Below are positions 26,170 through 35,577 of a DNA stretch of 64,000 nucleotides, one piece after another. The notes beneath the pieces were generated by a model, which saw only the letters and a program-made list of their open reading frames with translations, was not told the origin of the DNA and did not search any database. How positions within the stretch are numbered: position 1 is the stretch's first letter; the number at the start of each line of letters is the position of its first letter. The stretch is from contig NZ_JONR01000025.1 of the NCBI RefSeq assembly GCF_000711955.1, positions 30,041 to 94,040 of the forward strand, read 5' to 3'. The position numbers and the translations under genes were made by a program. The stretch is from Nevskia soli DSM 19509 (lineage in GTDB: Bacteria > Pseudomonadota > Gammaproteobacteria > Nevskiales > Nevskiaceae).

Positions 26170-26600
26170 AATATTCCGCTCCCCTGGCGATCGCCCTGCT
26201 CGCCTGCGCCGCCTGTGCCCCGGCCTTCGCCGACTGCAAGGGACTGAAGGTGGAGGACGCCTGGATACCCGAGGGGCCGCCGGTGGCCGCGGTGCTGGCC
26301 GGCTATGGCGTGCTGAGCAATACGGGCGACAAGCCGCTGCACATCGACAGCGTGGACGGCGCAGACTTCGGCAGCGTGGAGCTGCACCAGATGAGCATGG
26401 ACGGCGGCATGATGACCATGCGCCCGCTCAAGGGCCTGGACATCCCGGCGCATGGCAGCGTGGCGTTGGCCGACGGCGGCAAGCACCTGATGCTGATGAA
26501 CCCGAAGCATCCGTTCAAGGCGGGCGACGGCAGCAGCATCGGCTTCCACTGCGGCAAGGACGTGACGCAGGTACCGTTCAGCGTGCGGGCGCAGCCATGA
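26166..26600 (+). CDS. PCu(A)C periplasmic copper chaperone
   Basis: A 144-aa exported protein: signal peptide (1-22, ending AFA), then the PCu(A)C fold. Copper ligands fit the family pattern: H74 and M76 (ELHQM), M85, and H107 with M109 (GGKHLML). It hands Cu(I) to the CuA site of cytochrome oxidase. Overlaps SCO upstream and psd downstream, each by 4 nt (ATGA), so copper delivery and phospholipid synthesis genes are translationally coupled. Confidence 0.93.
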   Translation: MKYSAPLAIALLACAACAPAFADCKGLKVEDAWIPEGPPVAAVLAGYGVLSNTGDKPLHIDSVDGADFGSVELHQMSMDGGMMTMRPLKGLDIPAHGSVALADGGKHLMLMNPKHPFKAGDGSSIGFHCGKDVTQVPFSVRAQP

Positions 26601-27484
26601 TGCGCCAACCGCCGGGCAGCGAGGCGACGCTGGGCGACCGCATCTTCGCCACCTTCCAGTCCTTGTTGCCGACGCGGGCGCTGTCGGCCTTCATGTTCCG
26701 CGTGGCGCAGGTGCGGGCGAAGCCGTTCAAGAACGCGCTGATGCGCTGGTTCCTGCACAAGTACGCGGTGGACCTGGAGGAAGCGGAGTGGTCTCGCGTC
26801 GACAACTACGAGCACTTCAACGCCTTCTTCACCCGCGCGCTCAAGCCGGGCCTGCGGCCGCAGCCGGCGGCGGCGAACATCCTGAGCAGCCCGGTGGACG
26901 GCGCCATCAGCCAGGTGGGGCCGATCCGTCAGGGCCAGATCTTCCAGGCCAAGGGGCACGGCTACAGCGCCGCGGCACTGCTGGCCGACGAGGAGCTGGC
27001 GAAGGATTTCTATAGCGGCTCGTTCAGCACCATCTACCTCGCGCCGCACGATTACCACCGCGTGCACATGCCCTGCATCGGCCGCCTGCGCAGCTGGGCC
27101 TATGTGCCGGGACGGCTGTTCAGCGTCAATCCGAGCACGGCGCGCTCGGTGCCGGGGCTGTTCGCGCGCAACGAGCGCATGGTGGCGATCTTCGATACGC
27201 AGTTCGGGCCGCTGGCCCTGGTGATGGTCGGCGCCATCATCGTCGGCGGCATCGAGACGGTGTGGAGCGGGCAGCTCACCCCGCCCCACCTGCGCCATGT
27301 GCCGCCGACCTATTACCAGCCGATGCAGCCGCTGCTGCTGCAGCGCGGGGCGGAGCTGGGGCGGTTCCACATGGGGTCGACGGTGATCCTGCTGGCGCCT
27401 CCGGGGGCCCTGACCTGGGATCCGGCGCTGGCGGCCGGACAGGCAGTGCGGCTTGGGCAAAGCCTCGCTACGATGCTCAAATAA
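26597..27484 (+). CDS. psd: Phosphatidylserine decarboxylase proenzyme
   Basis: Makes phosphatidylethanolamine from phosphatidylserine at the inner membrane. The 295-aa proenzyme ends with the self-cleavage site MGST (S261), the usual LGST with Met for Leu; S261 becomes the pyruvoyl group. LAPHDYHRVHMPCIG and LFSVNP are family motifs. Its partner pssA lies at 39.3 kb. The ATG overlaps the PCu(A)C stop. The MoxR gene follows after 28 bp. Confidence 0.96.
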   Translation: MMRQPPGSEATLGDRIFATFQSLLPTRALSAFMFRVAQVRAKPFKNALMRWFLHKYAVDLEEAEWSRVDNYEHFNAFFTRALKPGLRPQPAAANILSSPVDGAISQVGPIRQGQIFQAKGHGYSAAALLADEELAKDFYSGSFSTIYLAPHDYHRVHMPCIGRLRSWAYVPGRLFSVNPSTARSVPGLFARNERMVAIFDTQFGPLALVMVGAIIVGGIETVWSGQLTPPHLRHVPPTYYQPMQPLLLQRGAELGRFHMGSTVILLAPPGALTWDPALAAGQAVRLGQSLATMLK

Positions 27485-27512
27485 ATATTCATCACCGATT
27501 CCGGCCGCTTCC

Positions 27513-28421
27513 ATGACCACCAACCTGCACGGCGCGCTCGGCGCACTCTCCGGCATCGTCCTCGGCAAGGAACGCCAGCTCCGGCTTGCGGTGGCCTGCC
27601 TGCTGGCGCGGGGGCACCTGCTGATCGAGGATATTCCCGGGGTCGGCAAGACCACGCTGGCGCTGGCGCTGGCGCGGGTGTTCGGGCTGCACTTCCAGCG
27701 GGTGCAGTTCACCAGCGACCTGCTGCCGGGCGACATCCTCGGCGTGTCGATCTATGAGCCGGCGACCAGCGCCTTCCGCTTCCATCCCGGGCCGATCTTC
27801 GCGCAGGTGGTGCTGGCGGACGAGATCAACCGCGCCAGCCCGAAGACGCAGAGCGCGTTGCTGGAGGCGATGGAGGAGCGGCAGGTGACGTCCGAGGGCG
27901 TGACGCGGACGCTGCCGGAGCCGTTCTTCGTGGTGGCGACGCAGAATCCGAGCGAGCAGATCGGCACCTTTCCCTTGCCGGAATCGCAGCTCGACCGCTT
28001 CCTCATGCGCATCTCGCTGGGCTATCCGCCGGCGCAGGCGGAGCGGGCGCTGCTGATGGAACGCGAGCGGCGCGACCTGCTGGCGGAGACACCGCCGGCG
28101 CTGGAGCCGGAGCAACTGCTGGCCTTGCAGAAGCAGGTGCAGGAGGTGCGCACCTCGCCGGCCCTGCTCGATTACCTGATGGCGCTGATCAAGGCGACGC
28201 GCGAGCACCCTGCCCTGCGCATGGGACTGTCGCCGCGCGCCGGGCTGGCGCTGCGCCGCTGCGCGCAGGCCTGGGCCTTGCTGGAAGGCCACAGCGGTGT
28301 GATCCCGGAAGACCTGCAGGCGGTGTTCGCGGCGGTTGCGGGACATCGCCTGGCGGCGGTGGAGCGCGACAGCTCGGCGCCGATCGTGGCGGAGATCCTC
28401 GCCTCGGTTCCGATTCCCTGA
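27513..28421 (+). CDS. MoxR-family AAA+ ATPase
   Basis: A 302-aa AAA+ ATPase. Walker A is EDIPGVGKTTLALALA (about residues 37-52), Walker B VVLADEINRASPKTQ, and sensor 1 PFFVVATQNPSEQIG. MoxR proteins act as chaperones for metal-centre or protein-complex assembly, usually with DUF58 and transglutaminase partners, both present next. Start ATG 27513 fits conservation; an upstream in-frame ATG inside psd is rejected. DUF58 follows after 11 bp. Confidence 0.93.
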   Translation: MTTNLHGALGALSGIVLGKERQLRLAVACLLARGHLLIEDIPGVGKTTLALALARVFGLHFQRVQFTSDLLPGDILGVSIYEPATSAFRFHPGPIFAQVVLADEINRASPKTQSALLEAMEERQVTSEGVTRTLPEPFFVVATQNPSEQIGTFPLPESQLDRFLMRISLGYPPAQAERALLMERERRDLLAETPPALEPEQLLALQKQVQEVRTSPALLDYLMALIKATREHPALRMGLSPRAGLALRRCAQAWALLEGHSGVIPEDLQAVFAAVAGHRLAAVERDSSAPIVAEILASVPIP

Positions 28422-28432
28422 GCGGCAGGCCC

Positions 28433-29455
28433 ATGGGCGCCGGAGCGAACCTGCGGCAATCGGGCGAGCGCTTCGCCCTGATCCTGACGCAGCCGTTCAA
28501 GAGCATGCGGCGGCGCATCGACCGCTGGATCTTCACGCGGCTGAAACGCGTGCCGGGGCCGGTGGAGGTGTCGCGGCGGCGGGTGTACATCCTGCCCACC
28601 CGCTTCGGCTACGGCTTCGGCCTGCTGCTGATGGTGATGCTGCTCGGTTCGATGAACTACAGCAACAGCATGGCCTTCGCCCTGACCTTCCTGCTGTCCG
28701 GGCTGGGGTTGGTGGCGATGCACCACACGCATGCCAACCTGGTGAACATCCGCGTGCGCAGCGGGCGCATCCAGCCGGTGTTCGCCGGGGATACGGCGCG
28801 CTTCGTCCTGGAGCTGGAAAATCCCGCCGCGCCGCCGCGCTATGCCTTGCGCGCCGGCTGGTCGGACCAGATGCCGCTGTGCAGCACCGACCTGGGCGGC
28901 CAGCAGAGCGGCACGCTGCTGCTGACCCTGCCGGCGCCGCAGCGCGGCTGGCTGCCGGCGCCGCGCTTTTCCGTGCTCACCGAATTCCCGCTGGGGCTGT
29001 TCCACGCCTGGACCTGGATCGAACTGGACATGGCCTGCCTGGTGTATCCGAGGCCGGCGGCGAAGGGTGAACGGCCACCGGCCACCAGCGGCGGCACCGG
29101 GCCGCGCGCCGGCATGCGCCATGGCCAGGAGGAATTCGCCGGCCTGCGCAGCTACCAGCGCGGCGATGCGATGCGCTCGATCCACTGGAAGAGCATGTCC
29201 AAGCTGCAGACGCCGCAGGTGAAGCAGTTCGCGGAGACGCTGGAAAAGGAATTGTGGCTGGACTGGGGCTCGATGCCGCCGGCCTGGGATGCGGAGCGGC
29301 GGCTGTCGCAGCTGGCGCGCTGGGTACTGGACGCGGAGGCCGAGGGCCGCAGCTACGGCTTGCGCCTGCCGGAGTTCTCACAGGCGCCGGGGCGCGGCGA
29401 GTTGCACCGGCAGGAATGCCTGAAGGCGCTGGCGCTGTTCGAGGCGCCGCGGTGA
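28433..29455 (+). CDS. DUF58 domain protein
   Basis: A 340-aa membrane protein with two helices in residues about 58-100 (FGYGFGLLLMVML and ALTFLLSGLGLVA), a beta-rich linker and the DUF58 signature EEFAGLRSYQRGDAMRSIHW. DUF58 proteins accompany MoxR and TgpA-type transglutaminases. The TGA stop overlaps the start of the macrodomain gene as GTGA. The cellular target is unknown. Confidence 0.9.
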   Translation: MGAGANLRQSGERFALILTQPFKSMRRRIDRWIFTRLKRVPGPVEVSRRRVYILPTRFGYGFGLLLMVMLLGSMNYSNSMAFALTFLLSGLGLVAMHHTHANLVNIRVRSGRIQPVFAGDTARFVLELENPAAPPRYALRAGWSDQMPLCSTDLGGQQSGTLLLTLPAPQRGWLPAPRFSVLTEFPLGLFHAWTWIELDMACLVYPRPAAKGERPPATSGGTGPRAGMRHGQEEFAGLRSYQRGDAMRSIHWKSMSKLQTPQVKQFAETLEKELWLDWGSMPPAWDAERRLSQLARWVLDAEAEGRSYGLRLPEFSQAPGRGELHRQECLKALALFEAPR

Positions 29456-29985
29456 GCGTGCTGCGCGCGGTGCAGGCGGATATCACCACGCTGGCGGTGG
29501 ACGCGGTCGTCAATGCGGCCAACGAAACCCTGCTCGGCGGTGGCGGCGTGGATGGCGCGATTCATCGCGCGGCGGGGCCCGGATTGCTGGCCGAGTGCCG
29601 GGCGCTGCCGCAGGTTCGTCCCGGCGTGCGCTGCCCTGCCGGCCAGGCGCGCATCACTGCCGGGCACCGGCTGCAGGCGCCTTGGGTCATCCATACCGTA
29701 GGGCCGGTGTGGCGTGGCGGCGGGCATGGCGAAGCGGAATTGCTGGCCGGCTGTTACCGCAATGTGCTGGCGCTGGCGCAGAAGCAAGGGTTGCGCAGCG
29801 TTGCCTTTCCGGCGATCAGTTGCGGCGTGTATGGCTATCCGGTCGCGGCGGCGACCGCCATCGCGGTAACGACCGTGCGCGGCGTACTGGCGCGGACGCC
29901 GGCAATCGAAGAAATCATCTTCACCTGTTTTGGCGAGACGATCTTTTCGGCCTATGAAGACGAGTTGGGACGGCAGCCGGCATGA
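29452..29985 (+). CDS. MacroD-type macrodomain protein (O-acetyl-ADP-ribose/ADP-ribosyl hydrolase)
   Basis: A 177-aa single macrodomain. NAANETLLGGGGVDGAIHRA is the adenosine/ribose-binding segment, PWVIHTVGPVW and FPAISCGVYGYP complete the MacroD pattern. Known MacroD proteins remove O-acetyl groups from OAADPr and mono-ADP-ribose from proteins. The GTG start overlaps the DUF58 stop, and the stop overlaps the transglutaminase ATG; both overlaps are 4 nt. This places ADP-ribose hydrolysis inside a MoxR operon, which is unusual; partner function unknown. Confidence 0.93.
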   Translation: MSVLRAVQADITTLAVDAVVNAANETLLGGGGVDGAIHRAAGPGLLAECRALPQVRPGVRCPAGQARITAGHRLQAPWVIHTVGPVWRGGGHGEAELLAGCYRNVLALAQKQGLRSVAFPAISCGVYGYPVAAATAIAVTTVRGVLARTPAIEEIIFTCFGETIFSAYEDELGRQPA

Positions 29986-31946
29986 TCGACTTCCTGCCCC
30001 GCACCGTTCTGCTGCGCCTGCTGGCGGTGCTGGCCATCGTGCTGGCGCCGCACGCGCAGCGCCTGCCGCTGTGGGAAATCCTGCTGGTGATCGCCATCGG
30101 CCTGTGGCGGCTGCTGGCGACGCTGCGGCAGTGGCGCGCAATGCCGCGCTGGGTGCGCTTCGCGCTGACCATCGGCGCCTTCCTCGCGGTCTATGCGCAG
30201 TTCGGCAACTTCGCCGGGCAGACCGCCGGCGTGGCGCTGCTGGTGGTGATGGCGAGCCTGAAACTGACGGAGCTGAACACGCGCCGCGACGTGATGGTGA
30301 TGGTGCAGCTGATGTATTTCATCCTGATCACGCACTTCCTGTTCTCGCAGGAGATATGGACGGTGGCCTACCTGCTGGCCTGCGCGATGCTGATCACCAG
30401 CCTGCTGGTGGAGGCCAACCATCCCGATGCGGCGCTGCCGCTGCGCGCTTCGCTGCGCCTGGGCGGACGCCTGGTGCTGCATGCGCTGCCGCTGATGGTG
30501 GTGCTGTTCCTGCTGTTTCCGCGCATCCCCGGCCCGCTGTGGGGGCTGCCGACGGATGCGGGCGCTTCGCAAACCGGCCTTGCCGACGATATGGCTCCGG
30601 GCGAGATCCAGAGTCTGATCGAGTCCGACGCGGTGGCCCTGCGGGTGCGCTTCAACGGCCCGGTGCCGCCGCCGGAGGAGATGTACTGGCGCGGCCCGGT
30701 GCTGGCGCACTTCGACGGCCGGCGCTGGAAGGCCGGCGTGCGGCCGGCGGGCGGCGGCGCCACGGCGGAACTGGGCACCCCGGCCTACAGCTATGAAATC
30801 ACGCTGGAGCCGCAGCGGCGGCCCTGGCTGCTGGCGCTGGATCTGCCGAGCCGCATCGGCCTGCCGCCGGATGCGACGCTCAGCACCGACTACCAGCTGG
30901 TGGCGAATGCGGACGTGAAGGAACGGCGGCTGTACCAGCTCACCTCGCACCCGCACTACCGCCTGCAGACGGAGTTGCCGGAGGCGCAGCGCAAGGTGTT
31001 CCTGCAACTGCCGCTGGGCCTCAACCCGCGCACCCGCGCACTGGCGCAACAGTGGCGCACGCAGGGCCTGGACGATGCGGCGATCATCCAGGCGGCGCTG
31101 GCGATGTTCCGCGGCAAGGATTTCTACTACACCCTGCATCCGCCGGTGCTGGGACGCGACGGCATCGACGAGTTCCTGTTCGTCACGCATCGCGGTTTCT
31201 GCGAGCACTATTCGAGCAGCTTCACCGTGCTGATGCGGGCGGCCGGCATTCCAGCGCGGGTGGTGACCGGCTACCAGGGCGGCGCCAGGAATACCTTCGG
31301 CGACTACTACCTGGTGCGGCAGTCCGACGCGCATGCCTGGAGCGAGGTGTGGCTGGCCGGCCAGGGCTGGACGCGCGTGGATCCCACCGCGGCGGTATCG
31401 CCGCAGCGGATCGAGAAAGGCATCGGCGCGGCGCTGGAAGGTACGGATGACATTCCCGCCTACCTCGATCCCTCGCGCCGCAGCTACCAGTTGCGCGCTC
31501 TGCTGGAAGCGCGCTGGGACTGGGCCAACGCGGAGTGGAATCGCTGGGTGCTGGGCTACGGCCCGGACTTGCAAACGGAGGTACTGGGGCGGCTCGGGCT
31601 GATGGACTGGAGCGACATGATCCTGGCGCTGACCGTGGCCATCAGCCTGGTTCTCGGGCTGCTCGGCCTGGGGCTGATGCGGCAGTTCCTGCCGCAACGG
31701 CAGGAGGACGCGGTGCTGGAGCAGTGGCTGAAGCTGCGCAAGCGGCTGGCGCGCGCCGGCTTCGAACAGCAGGCCGGCGAAGGCCCGCGGGATTTCACCG
31801 GCCGCGTGGCCGAGGGACGTCCGGACCTGGCGGCGGCGGTGCAGGCGATCTGCGCGCTGTACCTGCGGCTGCGTTACCTGGATGCGCCCGATGCGGCGGC
31901 GCAACGCGAACTGGCTCAGGCGGTGGCGGCGCTGCGTACGCGGTAA
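29982..31946 (+). CDS. TgpA-type membrane transglutaminase-like protein (DUF3488/transglutaminase core)
   Basis: A 654-aa protein. About six N-terminal helices (residues 5-185, DUF3488), a periplasmic transglutaminase core with triad C407 (GFCEHYSS), H451 (DAHAWSEVW) and D467 (VDPTAAV), and a further helix near 550 followed by a cytoplasmic tail. It is the TgpA partner of MoxR and DUF58. The triad is intact, so catalysis is likely; the substrate is unknown. Last of the MoxR operon; the following gene starts 79 bp later. Confidence 0.92.
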   Translation: MIDFLPRTVLLRLLAVLAIVLAPHAQRLPLWEILLVIAIGLWRLLATLRQWRAMPRWVRFALTIGAFLAVYAQFGNFAGQTAGVALLVVMASLKLTELNTRRDVMVMVQLMYFILITHFLFSQEIWTVAYLLACAMLITSLLVEANHPDAALPLRASLRLGGRLVLHALPLMVVLFLLFPRIPGPLWGLPTDAGASQTGLADDMAPGEIQSLIESDAVALRVRFNGPVPPPEEMYWRGPVLAHFDGRRWKAGVRPAGGGATAELGTPAYSYEITLEPQRRPWLLALDLPSRIGLPPDATLSTDYQLVANADVKERRLYQLTSHPHYRLQTELPEAQRKVFLQLPLGLNPRTRALAQQWRTQGLDDAAIIQAALAMFRGKDFYYTLHPPVLGRDGIDEFLFVTHRGFCEHYSSSFTVLMRAAGIPARVVTGYQGGARNTFGDYYLVRQSDAHAWSEVWLAGQGWTRVDPTAAVSPQRIEKGIGAALEGTDDIPAYLDPSRRSYQLRALLEARWDWANAEWNRWVLGYGPDLQTEVLGRLGLMDWSDMILALTVAISLVLGLLGLGLMRQFLPQRQEDAVLEQWLKLRKRLARAGFEQQAGEGPRDFTGRVAEGRPDLAAAVQAICALYLRLRYLDAPDAAAQRELAQAVAALRTR

Positions 31947-32025
31947 GGCCGATGTCGCGGTGCGTGGCGTGATTGCGTATCCAGATGGAGGGAGCAATCA
32001 CGCACCGCGGGGCAAGGGGAAATCG

Positions 32026-32862
32026 ATGTTCAAATTCAACGCGTCGGCGGCCGTGCGCGGCTTCGCCTGTTTCAGCCTGGCCATGGGCGCCGCGGCGCTG
32101 GCCGATCCGATCAGCGATGCGGGCCTGAAGGACAAGGACGTGAAGCAGGCGGTGGTGGAGTCCTTCGCCAACGGCTATGCCTATATCCCCGGCAGCCTGC
32201 GCACGCTCGGGCCGGAGGCACGCGCGGCCTTCATGCGTGCCGCGGGACAACTGGCCATCGCCTACGGCAGGAGCGATGCCTTCAGGCAGGACTATGCCGC
32301 CTGGTGGGAGGAGTACAAACCGAAGCTGGAGTTGATCTCGCCGCAGGAGATGCAGGAGCAGAACGAGAGCGCCAACGCCAATTTTTCCAAGGAAGAGACC
32401 GAGCGCAAGGGCGTGGTTGCACAGCTCGAGGCGCAGCGCGCGGCGTTCAAGAAGGCCGGCATGAGCGATGCGCAGATCGACGGCATGATCGCGCAGGCGA
32501 AACAGGGCGAGCAGCAGATCGAGCAGATGCGCAAGCAGGGACAGCTACCCGCTGGCCCGCAACTGACGACGGAGCAGGAACGCCAGCAGCAGAATGCGCA
32601 GCGGCAGCAGGAGTATCAGCAGCGCCTGGTGAAGTTCCAGGCGGAGCATCCGGCCGATCCGGGCGAGGCGATCCGCCGCGCGCTGAACGAGTTCCTGGCG
32701 CTGTCGGCCAGCGTGGATTTCAACGCCAGGGTGGTCAATGGCCGCTTCGTCGATCCCGTCTACCAGGGGAAGGATGATCAGTGGAAGCGCTGCTTCCGGG
32801 CCGGCAAGCCGGCGGTGGACGCGGCGCGGGACGTCGCGCAGGGGTGGTTGCAGCGGATTTAG
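32026..32862 (+). CDS. Secreted Q-rich coiled-coil protein, unknown
   Basis: A 278-aa protein with a signal peptide (residues about 1-26, MGAAALADP) and a long helical, Gln/Glu-rich middle (EQERQQQNAQRQQEYQQ) likely to be a coiled coil. No catalytic motif is seen. A good AGGGGA site lies before ATG 32026. Same strand and close behind the MoxR operon, hence possibly an accessory periplasmic member. Family not recognised. Confidence 0.7.
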   Translation: MFKFNASAAVRGFACFSLAMGAAALADPISDAGLKDKDVKQAVVESFANGYAYIPGSLRTLGPEARAAFMRAAGQLAIAYGRSDAFRQDYAAWWEEYKPKLELISPQEMQEQNESANANFSKEETERKGVVAQLEAQRAAFKKAGMSDAQIDGMIAQAKQGEQQIEQMRKQGQLPAGPQLTTEQERQQQNAQRQQEYQQRLVKFQAEHPADPGEAIRRALNEFLALSASVDFNARVVNGRFVDPVYQGKDDQWKRCFRAGKPAVDAARDVAQGWLQRI

Positions 32863-32912
32863 ACCAAACCCCGGAAGCGCTGCGCGCTTCCGGGGCGGCC
32901 CGCAGCCGCGGA

Positions 32913-33701
32913 TCAGAGCTGGGCGCGGATGGCCCAGAGATCCGGGAACAGGGGCGTGAACAGGGTGTTGCGCAGGTAGGCGGCGCCGGAGGAACCGCCG
33001 CTGCCGGGCTTGGCGCCGATGGTGCGCTCGACCATCTTGACGTGGCGGTAGCGCCATTCCTGCAAGCCTTCGTCGAGGTCCACCAGGCGTTCGCAGACCT
33101 GAGCCTGGAACGGCAGGGTACGGTAGACGGTCAGCAGGGCCTGTTGCACGGCTTCGTCGGCGACGGTGGGCTGCGCGGGGTCGCGTTGCAGGGCGGCCGC
33201 GGGAACGGTCACGCCGTTGGCCTGGAGGTAATGCAGGAAGGCGTCGTAGACCGAGGGCTCGGTCATCAGCTGTTGCAGTTCGCTGCGTTCGCGGCTGTCC
33301 TGCGGGTAGTTTTCCAGCGCCGAGGTGCGCTTGTGGCCGAGCAGGAATTCGACGGCGCGGAACTGGAAGGACTGGAAGCCGCTGGAGGCCTGCAAGCGCG
33401 AACGGAAGGCGTTGAAGGAAAGCGGCGTCATCGTCTCCAGGATATCCACCTGCCCGACCAGGGTCTTGAGGATGGTCAGGGTACGCTTGAGGGTGGCCAG
33501 GGCATGCGGGGTATCGCCGGCGGCGAAGGCGCTGCGCAGGTAGCGCAGTTCATGCAGGCATTGCTTGAACCACAGTTCGTACACCTGGTGGATGACGATG
33601 AACAGGAGTTCGTCGTGCTCGGCGGACAGCGGCTGCTGCTGTTGCAGCAGGCCGTCGAGCTTGAGGTACTCGGAATAGGTCAGGGATTTTTCATGGGTCA
33701 T
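32913..33701 (-). CDS. kynA: Tryptophan 2,3-dioxygenase
   Basis: Haem enzyme that opens the indole ring of tryptophan to N-formylkynurenine. The 262-aa product has TYSEYLKLDGLL and the substrate/haem region FIVIHQVYELWFKQ, FQSFQFRAVEFLLG and WRYRHVKMVERTIG (the haem-ligand His in YRHVKM). The kynurenine pathway genes kynB and kynU are not adjacent. Convergent with the Q-rich secreted protein gene. Confidence 0.97.
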   Translation of the reverse strand: MTHEKSLTYSEYLKLDGLLQQQQPLSAEHDELLFIVIHQVYELWFKQCLHELRYLRSAFAAGDTPHALATLKRTLTILKTLVGQVDILETMTPLSFNAFRSRLQASSGFQSFQFRAVEFLLGHKRTSALENYPQDSRERSELQQLMTEPSVYDAFLHYLQANGVTVPAAALQRDPAQPTVADEAVQQALLTVYRTLPFQAQVCERLVDLDEGLQEWRYRHVKMVERTIGAKPGSGGSSGAAYLRNTLFTPLFPDLWAIRAQL

Positions 33702-33738
33702 GCCGGGATTTTAGGACTTGTTGACCCTGCCCGGGACG

Positions 33739-34971
33739 TCAGACTCCGGTATTGGGCTCCTGTACCCGCGACAGCAGTACGGCGCCGACCACGAAGAATA
33801 CCGAAAGCACCATGATCGACAGGTGGGGACTGCCGGTGGCCAGGGCCACCGCGCCCACCACCAGGGGCCCCAGCACGGCGGCGAACTTGCCGAGCATGTT
33901 GTAGAAGCCGAAATACTCGCCGGAACGCTCGCGCGGAATCAGGCGCGAAAAATAGGAGCGCGACAAGGCCTGCACGCCGCCCTGGACCAGGGCCACGGCC
34001 ACCGCCATTTCGTAGAACTGGCGTTCGGTCTGCATGAAATAAGCCCAGATGCTGATCAGGCCGAATACCAGCAACCCCAGGTAGATGGCGCGCTTGGTGC
34101 CGATCCACGAGGCCAGAGGTCCGAAGGCCCAGGCGGCGGGGAAGCTGATGAACTGCACCATCAGCAAGGCGGTGATCAGGGTATTGGTGGAGAACCCCAG
34201 CTTGGCGCCGAAATCGACGGCCATCTGCTGCAGGGTGCCGATGGCGTCGATGTAGAGCCAGTAGGCGATGAGGAAGCGCAGCACCGGCTTGTTGCGGATG
34301 ACGGTTTTCAGGGTTTCCCACAGCTCGCGCCAGCCGGTGGACTGCTCCACCGCAGGCGCTTCCGGCACGTAGCGGAACAGGGGCAGGCAGAACACCGCCC
34401 ACCACAGCGCCACGCTGATGAAGGCGGCGCGCGTGGCGGCCGTGGCATCGGCCAGGCCGAAACGCTGCGGATAGAGGACCATCAAAACGTCGACCAGGAA
34501 CAGGATGCCGCCGCCCAGATAGCCCATGGCGAAGCCGAAGGCGGAGACACGGTCCGATTCCCCGGCTTCGGCCACCTGAACCAGCAGGGCGTCGTTGAAG
34601 GAATAGCTGGCGAAGAAGCCGACCGAGGCGGCGGCGAACACGACCAGGGACCAGAACCACTGCCCGGCGCCGATGCAGGCCAGGCCGGCGCTGGCGGCGA
34701 CGCCGAGCACGGTGAACCAGCCGAGGTAGCGCTTCTTCTGGCCGCGCAGGTCGGCCAGGGCGCCGAGCCAGGGGGCGATCAGCATGACGATAAAGCTGGC
34801 GGCCGAGTTGGTCAGGCCCAGGTAGAAGGTGGAGGTGGCGCCGGGCAGGTCCTTGGCCCAGTACTTGTCGAAAAATATGGGAAAGAAGCCGACCAGGATG
34901 GTGGTGGAGAAGGCGTGATTGGCCCAGGCGTTGAAGGCCCAGGCGATCTGGCTGCGGCGCTTCGCGCTCAT
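33739..34971 (-). CDS. MFS transporter, UMF1/Atg22-like
   Basis: A 410-aa twelve-helix transporter. The N-terminus AWAFNAWANHAFSTTIL is characteristic of the UMF1/Atg22-like branch (amino acid effluxers in yeast vacuoles). SRSYFSRLIPRERSGEYFGF is a further branch signature. Start ATG 34971 is chosen from conservation; in-frame sequence upstream runs into rimI and is not transporter-like. rimI lies 32 bp upstream on the same strand. Substrate unknown. Confidence 0.85.
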   Translation of the reverse strand: MSAKRRSQIAWAFNAWANHAFSTTILVGFFPIFFDKYWAKDLPGATSTFYLGLTNSAASFIVMLIAPWLGALADLRGQKKRYLGWFTVLGVAASAGLACIGAGQWFWSLVVFAAASVGFFASYSFNDALLVQVAEAGESDRVSAFGFAMGYLGGGILFLVDVLMVLYPQRFGLADATAATRAAFISVALWWAVFCLPLFRYVPEAPAVEQSTGWRELWETLKTVIRNKPVLRFLIAYWLYIDAIGTLQQMAVDFGAKLGFSTNTLITALLMVQFISFPAAWAFGPLASWIGTKRAIYLGLLVFGLISIWAYFMQTERQFYEMAVAVALVQGGVQALSRSYFSRLIPRERSGEYFGFYNMLGKFAAVLGPLVVGAVALATGSPHLSIMVLSVFFVVGAVLLSRVQEPNTGV

Positions 34972-35003
34972 GGGCGTCGCTCGGTTGGGAAAGAGGGATA
35001 CAG

Positions 35004-35471
35004 CTAGACGATGTCGAAGCCCAGCACCAAGGCGTCTTCGCGGCCTTCGTGCGCCGGATAGTAGCCCTTGCGCAGGCCCAGGCGCTGGAAGCCCTGCGAC
35101 TCGTAGAGGTGGATGGCGGCCTTGTTGGACTTGCGCACTTCCAGCAGCACGATGGTGGCATTGGCCGCGCGCGCCAGCATGATCATGTGCTCCAGCAGCA
35201 TGCGCCCCAGCCCCTGCCGCTGGCCGGAGGGATCGATGCACAGGTTGAGGACGTGGGCCTCGTCCACGGCCATGCTCATCAGGGCGTAGCCGACGATGAC
35301 GCCGTGCCGGTCGATGAGGATCCAGCCGCTGTAGCCGGCCTTGAGGCAGTCGCGGAAGATGCCGTCCGACCAGGGAAAGGGATAGGCGCGCTGCTCGATC
35401 TCCAGCACCTGCGGCAGGTGGGAGACGTGCATCGGCAGGATCTGCCAGGCCGGTTTCGGTTGCGCGCTCAT
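35004..35471 (-). CDS. rimI: Ribosomal protein S18 alanine N-acetyltransferase
   Basis: A 155-aa GNAT acetyltransferase. EIEQRAYPFPWSDGIFRDCL and the acetyl-CoA loop RQGLGRMLLEH match RimI, which acetylates the N-terminus of S18; LLEVRKSNKAAIHLYESQGF completes motif B. It lies between a family-4 UDG gene and the MFS gene. In this class the tsaB-udg-rimI grouping is common, supporting the call. Confidence 0.9.
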   Translation of the reverse strand: MSAQPKPAWQILPMHVSHLPQVLEIEQRAYPFPWSDGIFRDCLKAGYSGWILIDRHGVIVGYALMSMAVDEAHVLNLCIDPSGQRQGLGRMLLEHMIMLARAANATIVLLEVRKSNKAAIHLYESQGFQRLGLRKGYYPAHEGREDALVLGFDIV

Positions 35472-35577
35472 GTTGTTGGTCCCATGCCGCCTTCCCCGGG
35501 GGCGGACGACAACAGCTTACCGTGTCCCCGGGATTTGTTGGCGCTCATTCGTCGTCGCGAGCGTCGGCGGGCGGTGG

